A stretch of 64,000 nt of DNA from the NCBI RefSeq assembly GCF_004362715.1, contig NZ_SNYC01000004.1, positions 372,001 through 436,000 on the forward strand. The letters are read 5' to 3'. This DNA is from Pedobacter metabolipauper. Lineage in GTDB: Bacteria; Bacteroidota; Bacteroidia; Sphingobacteriales; Sphingobacteriaceae. This document shows, piece after piece, positions 9,401 to 17,124 of the stretch (position 1 is its first letter; each line of letters starts with the position of its first letter). Below the pieces are notes generated by a model, which made no database searches, was not told the DNA's origin, and saw nothing but the letters and a program-made list of their open reading frames with translations. Both the position numbers and the translations under genes were made by a program.

Positions 9401-9815
9401 TATTCCGGATGATTACGTAACGAATATAACCGAGCGGTATAACCTGTATACCTCCCTCTCAAAAATCGAAAATGAAACAGAACTAAAAGCATTTGAACTT
9501 TCACTAAAAGATCGTTTTGGGCCTGTACCTGCACCGGTTAAAACCATGCTTAATGTTTTAAGACTGCAATGGGTTGCTAAAAAACTCGCATTTGAAAAAT
9601 TAAGCTTCAAAAAGGGAATCTTACGGGGTTACTTTATAGCAGATAAGCAGTCGTCATTTTTTGACTCTACCACATTTAATAAGATCTTACACTTTGCGCA
9701 GATACACCCAAGGCTTTGCAACCTTAAAGAAGTTAAAGACAGCCTGCGCATCGCTTTTGATAATCTTAAAACCGTTGACGAAGCCGTTGAAATGCTTGAA
9801 ATGGTACTTAATTAA
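6474..9815 (+). CDS. mfd: Transcription-repair coupling factor Mfd
   Basis: The 1113-residue protein is a full-length Mfd, the ATP-driven translocase that removes stalled RNA polymerase and recruits UvrA. In order it has UvrB-homology domains (about residues 1-330), the CarD-like RNA-polymerase-interaction domain (about 440-500; GDFVTHIDHGIGKYAGLEKV), a superfamily 2 motor with Walker A CGDVGFGKTE (about 587) and DEEQ box IIDEEQKFG (about 690), the motif QMRGRVGRS, and a C-terminal TRCF domain. The start is taken as GTG 6474 because the protein similarity begins at NIRDLINRYKTD. An ATG 99 nt upstream would lie inside the divergent DUF2752 gene. DUF3820 follows after 8 nt. Confidence 0.96.
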   Translation: MNIRDLINRYKTDDRIVALAKALNLGKGNKLQLKGLVGSADATIAIATYFLLHKPILFILPDREEASYFLSDLESILDKEVLLFPSSFRKGFDFTQVDTANVLARAEVLNELNHNSEYGKIVVSYPEALAEKVIDRSVLEKNTLEISTGIKLGIDFINEFLIDYDFNRTDFVYEPGQFSIRGGIVDIFSFSHDLPYRIEFFGDIIESIRTFEIESQLSVEDVKTLTIIPNVQSKYLTENNISLLDYIEKDTQVWFKDVEFTLDIIKAGYKKAVELWKALPAKEKQENQDWIDPKFGFADEKMTADILHDFMLVEFGKQYFYKTDHIFQFETKPQPSFNKDFNLLIHNLKENEKQGIHNLIFSSSPKQTERLYAILDDIDKTAKFTPINIPLREGFIDSQQKVAFYTDHQIFDRFYKYKLKRGYQRSQSITLKELRDLKPGDFVTHIDHGIGKYAGLEKVEVNGKTQEMIRLVYADNDLLYVNINSLSRIAKYSGKDGTAPKMNKLGTEAWDKLKKTTKKKVKDIARDLIKLYALRKAQVGTAFDPDGYLETELEASFIYEDTPDQEKATNDVKKDMEAPHPMDRLVCGDVGFGKTEIAIRAAFKAVANGKQAAVLVPTTILALQHFKTFSGRLKGFPCNVDYINRFKTNKQIKETLAKVEAGQVDIIIGTHRLLSKDVKFKDLGIMIIDEEQKFGVTSKEKLRALRVNVDTLTLTATPIPRTLHFSLMGARDLSIMSTPPPNRQAVNTELHVFNDKLIQESVQYELDRGGQVFFIHNRVNDLPQLGGLIQTLVPKARIGIAHGQLDGDALEDVMLDFINGEKDVLVATTIIEAGLDIPNANTIIINHAHMFGLSDLHQMRGRVGRSNKKAFCYLLSPPLSTLTSEARKRLSAIEEFSDLGSGFNIAMRDLDIRGSGNLLGAEQSGFIAEIGFEMYHKILDEAIQELKADEFKDLFKNEPARPFVMSTQIDTDLELYIPDDYVTNITERYNLYTSLSKIENETELKAFELSLKDRFGPVPAPVKTMLNVLRLQWVAKKLAFEKLSFKKGILRGYFIADKQSSFFDSTTFNKILHFAQIHPRLCNLKEVKDSLRIAFDNLKTVDEAVEMLEMVLN

Positions 9816-9823
9816 TTCTACAT

Positions 9824-10033
9824 ATGAATCCACAATTACTAATGGACCTGGTAACTATGAAAATGCCATTTGGCAAATATAAGGGCAGGATCCTTTGTGA
9901 TCTGCCTGAAAGTTACCTGATCTGGTTTCATAGAGAAGGCTTCCCACCCGGAAAACTCGGCGAACTGATTGCAACCCTTTATGAGATCAAGTTAAATGGT
10001 CTTGAATATTTATTACAACCCCTTAAAAAATAA
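9824..10033 (+). CDS. DUF3820 small protein
   Basis: The 69-residue protein has the DUF3820 core: MPFGKYKGR, then DLPESYLIWFHREGFPPGKLG. The family was named from a putative quorum-sensing-regulated factor; no activity is established. It starts 8 nt after mfd and is very likely co-transcribed with it. Confidence 0.85.
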   Translation: MNPQLLMDLVTMKMPFGKYKGRILCDLPESYLIWFHREGFPPGKLGELIATLYEIKLNGLEYLLQPLKK

Positions 10034-10044
10034 TATTTACATGT

Positions 10045-10101
10045 CCGTTAACGCACTGAAACTATTACAGCGCCATACCTGGTAACGTTAAGGGCTTTTT
10101 T
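10045..10101 (+). terminator. Possible terminator of mfd-DUF3820
   Basis: An 8-bp stem with one bulged G (10045-10053 with 10086-10093) and a long loop of about 32 nt is followed by six T (10096-10101). The long loop makes it a weak call, but it lies at the right place between convergent genes. Confidence 0.35.
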
Positions 10102-12826
10102 AATTATTTAAATTATAAAGCTGGTTAAACAACAGCTTAAATGTACCATGTGTTTGCGCCCTAAAAGTGATTTCAGGACCAAATGCAACTAACTTTCCTT
10201 TGCCGGATCTGGCTTCAAAAGCAGCTACCCCATCCTGAAGATATGCTTGTCCCCAGGCCCAGCCGCTTCTAAGCGGCGTAGCGGTACTGAACCAGGCCAA
10301 AGGCTTGATCTGTCCGGAAGAAACGGCATTAGGTGCTATTTTAAATACCGGGCTGTTATCAAAATATACATCAGCATGCTGTTCCATTCCCCAGTTTGCA
10401 GTTTGACTGGTATCAAAGCTTACATTCAATACACTTCCCGGAATATAATACTTTTCTGCCGGAAGTCTTTTTTCTTCTCCATTTCCAGTCATTTCAACCA
10501 TTGCATTACGAACAGGCAACTTTAAGTGGTATGCCAGGTTTGTACTGCTTCCAATGGTTACAATATCACCTCCGGCATCTAAAAATTCTTTCAGTTTGGG
10601 TATTGATTTATCCTGGCTAATCCTACCCAATCTATTTCTGTATTCTTCAGGAACTTCCTCCGGTTTTGGTCCAAAAGATCTCCCGGAATTGGTTACAGAG
10701 ATACCTTCCTGCAAGGCTGGAATTGCTCCGCCTACAAAAATAATCACATCATATTTCGACTTAAGATTTCCCTTATCAATTTCTTCCGGATAAATGACAG
10801 ATGCATTGAAGTGGTATTGTTCCATGATCCAGCGAACCCATCCGGAAGACATCGAGCCGCCATAAGTATCCCAAAGAGCAATTCGCGAAGGCGTGATTTT
10901 TTGTAATGACGATGGTTTTGTCTTTGCTGCATGAACCGTTAATCCCACCTTTCCGGCCGATTGATCGATACTTATTTTTGCTTTTGCAGAAGATGGAACA
11001 TAGAAAGATCCATCAGATAGATTCCTATAAACGGTAACACCGGCCTTTAAAAGGTCATTAACCACATAATAAGAATCATTTAAAGAACCATTTAAAGTAT
11101 ACCCGGAAGCCGATGGTACTTTTCCAGAATTCAATTTAATGACCTCACCGTAATTCAGCCGCTCAAAAGGACCATTAAAATTATCCATGATCCGGTCAAA
11201 TTTTACATTCATCATGTAGGCAAGTGTCCATCCGGCAGCATCATAGGGAGGAATCGGGGCACCCCCTTCGTATTTAAAATCGTTTGGGTGATCCTGAGGT
11301 TCAAACATGTCTAAAACATGCGGACGGAACGCCTGGTCTGTTTTTACAATATATGATCCTTTTGGATAATTTTTAGTGCCAACAGAAAAATCTGCTGTAG
11401 CTTTCTGCACCAATATACCCGTTTTGATCAATGCATTTAAAAACCGCACTGAAGTGGTCAGGTCGGGCTGATCAGCAGATATAATGTAACCTCTGGCATC
11501 TTTTAATGCAGGTGCTTTCATTACCGTATCATAGTATTTAACAGGCATTCCTGCCCTGTTATTTCCAGAAGCCGCTTTTTGATCTTTGGCATAGGCCAAA
11601 TTAATGGCTTCCAGCTTTTTTGGAGAAAATGTCCAGCTGTCCTTACTTCCTCTTTCAATCGAATTTTTACCCATAAGATAGATATTGAAAAGCAATTCAT
11701 CTTTATAACGCTGGGCATAATTAAGCACTGCATAATTCAAAGAAACCGAATAATCTATTGATTGTCTAAAATACCACTTTTGAGGAGTAACGGGATTTGG
11801 AGAATCGCTGTTAGGCAATAATCTGGCAGGAACAAGTGGAATTTCGGAAGGAGTGGGGCTGCCGACTATTTCTGTTAAAAGGCCAATAATATTGTGAAAA
11901 TAAGTGGTGGTCCGCAAGCCGCCATTATACCACGTAGAAAATACAGAGCCGTTTCTTTGCGTATACCCAGGTTTATCTTCTGCATTTAAGCGATTGTGCA
12001 TGGCTGCACCAACGGCATCCAGACTGGTCATTAAAACCGGATCAAAAACATAGTTAAATGGATCTCTATAAGGTGCGCCAGCAACAATAGTTCCTGCCGG
12101 CCCGGCCTGATGATGGTTATACATGATCTGAGGCAGCCATTCAACAAATAATTGCCTGCCAATATTTTGGGTCTCTTTCATATTTAGCATGAAGAAATCA
12201 CGGTTATTATCATGGCCAATATACTTTTGATATAATCTGGGAACTCCTGAAAGTGTTCTTTTTGCAGGATCTTTTTCTCTCATATACCAGTTGCTGATCA
12301 GCTCTTGTCCATCAGGATTGGCATGTGTCATTAATATGATCACATCCTTTAATATTTTTTGAGTTTCAGGGTCTTTCTTTGTAGCAAGCTGCCATGCGGT
12401 TTCAATCAGTTGATGGATACCAACCGTTTCATTGGCATGAAGGCCTCCATCAATCCAAATCACCGCCTTTCCCTCATCAGCAAGAGCTTTAGCCTGCGCA
12501 GTGGTTAAACCTTCTGCATGAGCAAGCTTTTGAGAGATCTCTTTGTACCGATCTAAGTTCTTTAGGTTCTCCGGCGAAGAGACGATCAGCATATATTGGG
12601 TTCTGTCCTCTTCTGTCTTACCAATATCCACCAGTTTTACCCGGTCTGAAGTAGCCGCTAATTTTTTAAAATAGGCTTCAGTTTGAGTAAAGTTTGCCAA
12701 TTGATAATCATCCCCAATAGAAAAACCAAAATGGTCTTTAGGACTTGGAATATTTTGTGCAAAGGAAATCTGGCTTCCTGTTAATAAACAAGCGATTAAA
12801 AAGCCCTTAAGTTTAAGCTTTGACAT
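10100..12826 (-). CDS. Secreted M14 zinc carboxypeptidase, large form
   Basis: The 908-residue protein starts with a signal peptide ending ISFAQ and is predicted to be exported. The M14 catalytic domain (about residues 40-400) keeps the zinc ligands: His130 and Glu133 in DGGLHANETVG and His238/239 in IMYNHHQAGPAG. A likely catalytic Glu lies in LLTEIVGSP. The C-terminal half includes a class I glutamine-amidotransferase-like fold (KYDVIIFVGGAIPALQEG), as in other large Bacteroidota M14 proteins. It probably trims peptides in the periplasm or outside the cell; the substrate is unknown. It is monocistronic by position, between DUF3820 (convergent) and cdsA. Confidence 0.9.
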   Translation of the reverse strand: MSKLKLKGFLIACLLTGSQISFAQNIPSPKDHFGFSIGDDYQLANFTQTEAYFKKLAATSDRVKLVDIGKTEEDRTQYMLIVSSPENLKNLDRYKEISQKLAHAEGLTTAQAKALADEGKAVIWIDGGLHANETVGIHQLIETAWQLATKKDPETQKILKDVIILMTHANPDGQELISNWYMREKDPAKRTLSGVPRLYQKYIGHDNNRDFFMLNMKETQNIGRQLFVEWLPQIMYNHHQAGPAGTIVAGAPYRDPFNYVFDPVLMTSLDAVGAAMHNRLNAEDKPGYTQRNGSVFSTWYNGGLRTTTYFHNIIGLLTEIVGSPTPSEIPLVPARLLPNSDSPNPVTPQKWYFRQSIDYSVSLNYAVLNYAQRYKDELLFNIYLMGKNSIERGSKDSWTFSPKKLEAINLAYAKDQKAASGNNRAGMPVKYYDTVMKAPALKDARGYIISADQPDLTTSVRFLNALIKTGILVQKATADFSVGTKNYPKGSYIVKTDQAFRPHVLDMFEPQDHPNDFKYEGGAPIPPYDAAGWTLAYMMNVKFDRIMDNFNGPFERLNYGEVIKLNSGKVPSASGYTLNGSLNDSYYVVNDLLKAGVTVYRNLSDGSFYVPSSAKAKISIDQSAGKVGLTVHAAKTKPSSLQKITPSRIALWDTYGGSMSSGWVRWIMEQYHFNASVIYPEEIDKGNLKSKYDVIIFVGGAIPALQEGISVTNSGRSFGPKPEEVPEEYRNRLGRISQDKSIPKLKEFLDAGGDIVTIGSSTNLAYHLKLPVRNAMVEMTGNGEEKRLPAEKYYIPGSVLNVSFDTSQTANWGMEQHADVYFDNSPVFKIAPNAVSSGQIKPLAWFSTATPLRSGWAWGQAYLQDGVAAFEARSGKGKLVAFGPEITFRAQTHGTFKLLFNQLYNLNN

Positions 12827-12854
12827 GGTAATGGTATAAAGTGTTGGTTTATAC

Positions 12855-12862
12855 CAAATATA
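12855..12862 (-). promoter_or_regulatory. -7 promoter element of the large M14 gene
   Basis: TATATTTG on the minus strand matches TAnnTTTG, 28 nt before the start codon. No good -33 TTG is visible. Confidence 0.35.
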
Positions 12863-12925
12863 AATTACCTCCCTGATTTATAATAAGCTGCTATTGATTT
12901 GTTACAAAAATTTTGTTTAATGACC

Positions 12926-13735
12926 TTAATACAAAATTAAATATAAGTAGACATAAACTACAGGAGCTGCAAGCAGAAGTCCGTCAAAACGATCCAATAA
13001 ACCACCATGACCAGGTAAAAAAGTCCCGGAATCTTTAGCATTCAGGCTTCTCTTCAGCATAGATTCTATCAAATCGCCAAGCGTACCAAAACAAACGATC
13101 AAAATGGACATACCCGCCCATATTCCTGCATGCATTTCTGTAAACCAAATGGATAGAAGATAAGAAATAATTACGCTGGTAAACATACCTCCAAAAAAAC
13201 CCTCCCACGACTTTTTTGGGGAATGGCGTTCAAATAACCTGGTTTTACCAAATTTAACCCCAAACAGATATGCTCCAGTATCGTTGCCCCACAACAAAAG
13301 TAAAAATGCCAGCGGCAAATGGAAATTATAGTTCAGGTTATTGTTTAAAAAGCCTAATGAATAAAAAAAACAAAAAGGTGCGGTAACATAAATAAAGCCC
13401 ACAAAAGTATAGGATATGTTTGCGAATGGAATTTTCTCCTTTTTATACAACTCACTGATAAATACAGAAAAGAGCAGGGGTACCAGTAACAATAAGTATT
13501 TTACTTCAAATTGCAGATAATGAAAGCCAGCAGTCATCAAAAAAATTAGTGCAGCAGCGAATACAGCAATATTACGATGCGGTCTGATCCCTGCCGTTTT
13601 AATCAATTTAAAAAACTCAAGCAGGCTTGCCAGACTTAAGATCAAATAAAAAAAACTGAAAACATAACTTCCTAAAAAGATGGATCCCAGCATTGCAATG
13701 GTAAAAAAGAATGCGGTTATAGCTCTTGTTTTCAT
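12926..13735 (-). CDS. cdsA: Phosphatidate cytidylyltransferase
   Basis: The 269-residue multi-pass membrane enzyme makes CDP-diacylglycerol from CTP and phosphatidic acid, the branch point of phospholipid synthesis. It has about seven or eight hydrophobic helices. The CdsA signature is at the C-terminus: SLNAKDSGTFLPGHGG followed by LLDRFDGLL. The ATG overlaps the stop of the DUF2007 gene by 4 nt, so it is the last gene of a CAAX protease-DUF2007-cdsA operon. Confidence 0.95.
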   Translation of the reverse strand: MKTRAITAFFFTIAMLGSIFLGSYVFSFFYLILSLASLLEFFKLIKTAGIRPHRNIAVFAAALIFLMTAGFHYLQFEVKYLLLLVPLLFSVFISELYKKEKIPFANISYTFVGFIYVTAPFCFFYSLGFLNNNLNYNFHLPLAFLLLLWGNDTGAYLFGVKFGKTRLFERHSPKKSWEGFFGGMFTSVIISYLLSIWFTEMHAGIWAGMSILIVCFGTLGDLIESMLKRSLNAKDSGTFLPGHGGLLDRFDGLLLAAPVVYVYLYLILY

Positions 13736-13938
13736 TCAATATTAATTTCTGAAATGTAAGCCGTTGCTTTATCAAAATTATCCGGATGTACCAATACTGT
13801 CAATACGCCAAAGCTTTTATAGGATGAATCCTGCTTATTCAATACCACAGCAGGGATTCCATTTTCTTCTAAAGCTTGTTTAATGATCTCTGCTTCATAA
13901 GGATTTTCTGTGATGTAAACTTTAATCCAATCGTTCAT
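13732..13938 (-). CDS. DUF2007 putative signal-transducing protein
   Basis: The 68-residue protein MNDWIKVYITENPYEAEIIK... has the DUF2007 pattern: a ferredoxin-like beta-alpha-beta core with LEENGIPAVVLNKQD and a closing VLVHPDNFDKA. The ATG at 13938 is chosen over one 13 codons upstream because similarity begins at MNDWIKVY. It overlaps the upstream CAAX protease gene by 17 nt and the downstream cdsA by 4 nt, so all three are translationally coupled. The function is unknown. Confidence 0.8.
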   Translation of the reverse strand: MNDWIKVYITENPYEAEIIKQALEENGIPAVVLNKQDSSYKSFGVLTVLVHPDNFDKATAYISEINIE

Positions 13939-14851
13939 TAGTAATTTGTGTTTTATTTTTAAAATATAAGAATACAAGTATGGTCAGTACAAAACTGATC
14001 ACATAGCCATACCAGGTAAAAGATGCCGTATTATCTAATTCAGACAAAGGTATATTGTTTTTTTGCATATACCATGCTGCACATACTGCATACCCGTTAT
14101 TTAAAAAATGTGCAAACATCGCATACCATAAGCTTCCACTCCAAAAATACAGATATCCAAAGCCGGCCCCAAGCAACAATCTAGGAAAAAAACCATAGAA
14201 CTGAAAATGGATCGCGCTAAATATAACTGCAGAGATCCAGATCGCTACATGTGGATTTTTAACTATTTTGGTAAAAGAGCGCTGAATACCTCCTCTAAAC
14301 ATCAATTCTTCAGCTATTCCCGGAAGTAAGGCAATCATAAAAAGATTGATCAACAAATCTTTAATTGAATTCATTTTAAGCAATAGAAATGTGGTTCTCA
14401 TGGCTTCATCTTCCTTCTCCCTCATCCAATGCTCCAGCTCTTTTAAACTTTCGGGCAAAACCATCTTTTGGTTCAACAGCGCAACCCATTCCATTAGCGG
14501 CATGGAAACGGTCATAATTACAAATACCAAGGCAATCAGTTTGATCTCTGGTTTTTTAAATCCATAAAATACACTTGGTCTTTTACCTTCCGTTAATGCC
14601 AGAAAAAGCGGGGGAGCTAAAAATAAACCAGCGGAAGTTGCAATCATCAGAATTTGTAATCCGGCAATTGAATTTGGATCACTACCCGTTAATATAGCAG
14701 GATTGATCAGTACCTGCTTCCCATAAATTATAAAAATGAGTATAAATGCTAAAATTGAACCAATCAAAATACCAGCAATGGCATAAACGATCAGCATCAA
14801 TAACTGTATAAAACCAGAGTTTTCCGGTCTTTCTTTTTGTATAAAATCCAT
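13922..14851 (-). CDS. CPBP family intramembrane glutamic (CAAX-like) protease
   Basis: The 309-residue membrane protein has about eight hydrophobic segments and the CPBP/Rce1-like motifs: EELMFR in GIAEELMFRGGIQRSF, a following AIHFQFYGFFPR and then FAHFLNNGYAV. These supply the catalytic Glu, Arg, His and Asn of the family. The start is the ATG at 14851; an upstream in-frame ATG at 14959 would run into the divergent dusB gene. It heads the operon with DUF2007 and cdsA. The substrate is unknown. Confidence 0.87.
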   Translation of the reverse strand: MDFIQKERPENSGFIQLLMLIVYAIAGILIGSILAFILIFIIYGKQVLINPAILTGSDPNSIAGLQILMIATSAGLFLAPPLFLALTEGKRPSVFYGFKKPEIKLIALVFVIMTVSMPLMEWVALLNQKMVLPESLKELEHWMREKEDEAMRTTFLLLKMNSIKDLLINLFMIALLPGIAEELMFRGGIQRSFTKIVKNPHVAIWISAVIFSAIHFQFYGFFPRLLLGAGFGYLYFWSGSLWYAMFAHFLNNGYAVCAAWYMQKNNIPLSELDNTASFTWYGYVISFVLTILVFLYFKNKTQITNERLD

Positions 14852-14866
14852 TGTTTGTAATATTTG

Positions 14867-14874
14867 TACCTTTG
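14867..14874 (+). promoter_or_regulatory. -7 promoter element of dusB
   Basis: TACCTTTG matches TAnnTTTG exactly, 30 nt before the dusB ATG. The only nearby TTG (14851-14853) is 13 nt upstream, which is too close. Confidence 0.45.
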
Positions 14875-14904
14875 TACTTTGAAATTTGGTTTGAAGATAG
14901 AAAA

Positions 14905-15912
14905 ATGTCTGTAAAGATAGGAAATATTGATCTGGGAGAATTCCCTTTATTGCTTGCACCGATGGAAGATGTAAGTGATCCTCCGTTTCGGTTTGTTTGT
15001 AAACAGAATGGGGTAGATATGATGTATACTGAATTCATCTCCTCAGAAGGATTGATCAGAGATGCAGCTAAAAGCAGGGCAAAGCTTGATATTTTTGAAT
15101 ATGAACGCCCAATAGGTATCCAGATCTTTGGTAGTGAAATTGATCACATGCGTGAAGCCACAGAGATAGCTTCGCTTGCAGGTCCGGATCTGATGGATAT
15201 CAATTACGGTTGTCCCGTTAAAAATGTGGCTTGCAGGGGAGCTGGTTCCGCCTTATTACAGGATATTGATAAGATGGTAAAAATGACAGATGCTGTTGTT
15301 AAAGCCACTCATTTACCGGTAACTGTTAAAACGCGGTTAGGCTGGGATGATACAACCAAAAATGTAGAAGAAGTAGCAGAACGTTTACAAGATATCGGAA
15401 TCCAGGCGCTAACAATTCACGGCAGAACACGTGCTCAATTGTATAAAGGTGAAGCAGACTGGACACTCATCCGTGAGATCAAAAGAAATCCGCGCATAAA
15501 AATTCCAATATTTGGAAATGGTGATGTAGATAGCATCCGGAAAGCCGCAGATTGGAGGCTTGAGTATGAGATTGATGGAATTATGATTGGCAGAGCTGCA
15601 ATAGGATATCCATGGATATTCAGAGAGATTAAACACTTCTTTGCTACGGGTAAGGTCCTTGCCGGTCCAACTGTAGAAGAACGTGTATCAGTCTGCAGAA
15701 CACACTTTGAAAAATCAATAGCCTGGAAGGGGCCAAGGGTTGGTGTTTTTGAAATGCGCAGACATTATGCAAACTATTTCAAAGGTTTACCAGATTTTAA
15801 AAATTATAGAATGCAATTGGTAAAGGAAGAAAATATTGAAACTATTCATAATATACTAGACGAAGTGGCAGATAAATTCGATAATATTCATCCTATTGGT
15901 GAAATGGCTTGA
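14905..15912 (+). CDS. dusB: tRNA dihydrouridine synthase DusB
   Basis: The 335-residue FMN-dependent TIM-barrel enzyme reduces uridines in tRNA D-loops. Seen are the opening LLAPMEDVSDPPFR, the catalytic-cysteine motif DINYGCPVKNVACRGAG, VKTRLGWDD, TIHGRTRAQLYKGEADW and the FMN-phosphate-binding end GIMIGRAAIGYPWIF. The ATG at 14905 starts MSVKIGNIDLG; frames further upstream would enter the promoter and the CAAX gene. apaG begins 33 nt downstream and may share the transcript. Confidence 0.93.
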   Translation: MSVKIGNIDLGEFPLLLAPMEDVSDPPFRFVCKQNGVDMMYTEFISSEGLIRDAAKSRAKLDIFEYERPIGIQIFGSEIDHMREATEIASLAGPDLMDINYGCPVKNVACRGAGSALLQDIDKMVKMTDAVVKATHLPVTVKTRLGWDDTTKNVEEVAERLQDIGIQALTIHGRTRAQLYKGEADWTLIREIKRNPRIKIPIFGNGDVDSIRKAADWRLEYEIDGIMIGRAAIGYPWIFREIKHFFATGKVLAGPTVEERVSVCRTHFEKSIAWKGPRVGVFEMRRHYANYFKGLPDFKNYRMQLVKEENIETIHNILDEVADKFDNIHPIGEMA

Positions 15913-15945
15913 TTTTTGAAAAAAGTTTTTTAAATTAGTTTTAAA

Positions 15946-16332
15946 ATGGTTACAGCTATAACACAGGGAGTTAAAATATCAGTAGAGACTGTCTACCAGG
16001 ATGAGTATTCTAATCCTGCGAACGAGCATTTTATGTTTGCCTACAGAATTAATATAGAGAATTTATCTGAATATTCAATCCAACTCAAAAGACGCCAATG
16101 GTTCATTTTTGATTCTAATGGCACCCAAAGAGAAGTAGAAGGAGAGGGTGTTGTAGGTCTGCAGCCTGTTATAGAACCAGGAGAAAATTATTCATACGAT
16201 TCCGGATGTCATTTAACAACAGATATTGGCAACATGAGTGGCAATTATTTGATGCAAAGACTGGCAGATGAAACTGAATTTACAGTAGAAATTCCTGAAT
16301 TCCAACTGATCGTTCCTTACCGGTTAAATTAA
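15946..16332 (+). CDS. apaG: ApaG-domain protein
   Basis: The 128-residue protein is a stand-alone ApaG fold (beta-sandwich of the fibronectin type III kind). Family motifs are present: AYRINIENLSEYSIQLKRRQW near the start (here written in part), then GEGVVGLQPVIEPGE and YDSGC. ApaG was linked to cobalt and magnesium efflux in Salmonella; the biochemical role is not settled. A TTG (15916-15918), 17-nt spacer and TAGTTTTA (15936-15943) lie just before the start and could be a promoter of its own. Confidence 0.92.
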   Translation: MVTAITQGVKISVETVYQDEYSNPANEHFMFAYRINIENLSEYSIQLKRRQWFIFDSNGTQREVEGEGVVGLQPVIEPGENYSYDSGCHLTTDIGNMSGNYLMQRLADETEFTVEIPEFQLIVPYRLN

Positions 16333-16343
16333 CCCGCATTCAT

Positions 16344-17039
16344 TTAATCACGGTTTCTTCCCATTAAAATAGACAAGTAATAGATCAGGTTTGTCATTGC
16401 ACCCAATGCAGCAATTACATAGGTCATGGCTGCCCACCATAAAGCGTCTTTAGCCTGGCTATGCTCTTCAGTAGTATACAACACCCCTTTATTATTTTTT
16501 AACCAGGTCAGTGCCCTTCTGCTGGCATCAAATTCTACGGGGAGCGTTATAAAACTAAATATGGTAATTAAAATTAATCCCGCAACGCCTATTGCCAATA
16601 CAATTGGATTAAATGTAAATGCAATTAAAAACACACCAATGATCAATACCCATTGTAATAAATTTGATGTGATACTAACTACAGGAACCATATTGGTTCT
16701 TAAATTTAACCAGGAATAAGATACTGCATGCTGCATAGCATGGCCACATTCATGAGCGGCTACTGCTGCCGCTGCAACACTTCTTCCATAATATACATCA
16801 GTACTTAAATTGATGGTTTTTTCTTCAGGATTGTAATGATCTGAAAGCTGTCCATCCGTACTCATTATTTTTACATCAAATATCCCATTATCATGCAGCA
16901 TTTTTTCAGCCACCTCTTTGCCAGAAAATCCCGAGTTCAATTGCATTTCTGCATATTTTGAAAATTTACTTCTAAATCGCCATTGCACAAACATGCTTAA
17001 TATAAGAACCGGGATTATTAAAAAAAAATAAAGACCCAT
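16344..17039 (-). CDS. YugP-like membrane zinc metallopeptidase
   Basis: The 231-residue membrane protein has an HExxH zinc motif, His96-Glu97 to His100, in VAAHECGHAMQH. A hydrophobic N-terminus (about 3-20) and two or three further segments (about 130-170 and 205-225) flank it. This is the layout of the YugP/Zn_peptidase_2 family. No substrate is known. It is convergent with apaG and divergent from rmuC, and appears monocistronic. Confidence 0.88.
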   Translation of the reverse strand: MGLYFFLIIPVLILSMFVQWRFRSKFSKYAEMQLNSGFSGKEVAEKMLHDNGIFDVKIMSTDGQLSDHYNPEEKTINLSTDVYYGRSVAAAAVAAHECGHAMQHAVSYSWLNLRTNMVPVVSITSNLLQWVLIIGVFLIAFTFNPIVLAIGVAGLILITIFSFITLPVEFDASRRALTWLKNNKGVLYTTEEHSQAKDALWWAAMTYVIAALGAMTNLIYYLSILMGRNRD

Positions 17040-17124
17040 TTTCGTTAGTGTATGTTTTTCAGATAGTTTAAATCAAAAAGCGTTCCCTTTTTAATTATAA
17101 TGAAAAATAACATAAATTTATACC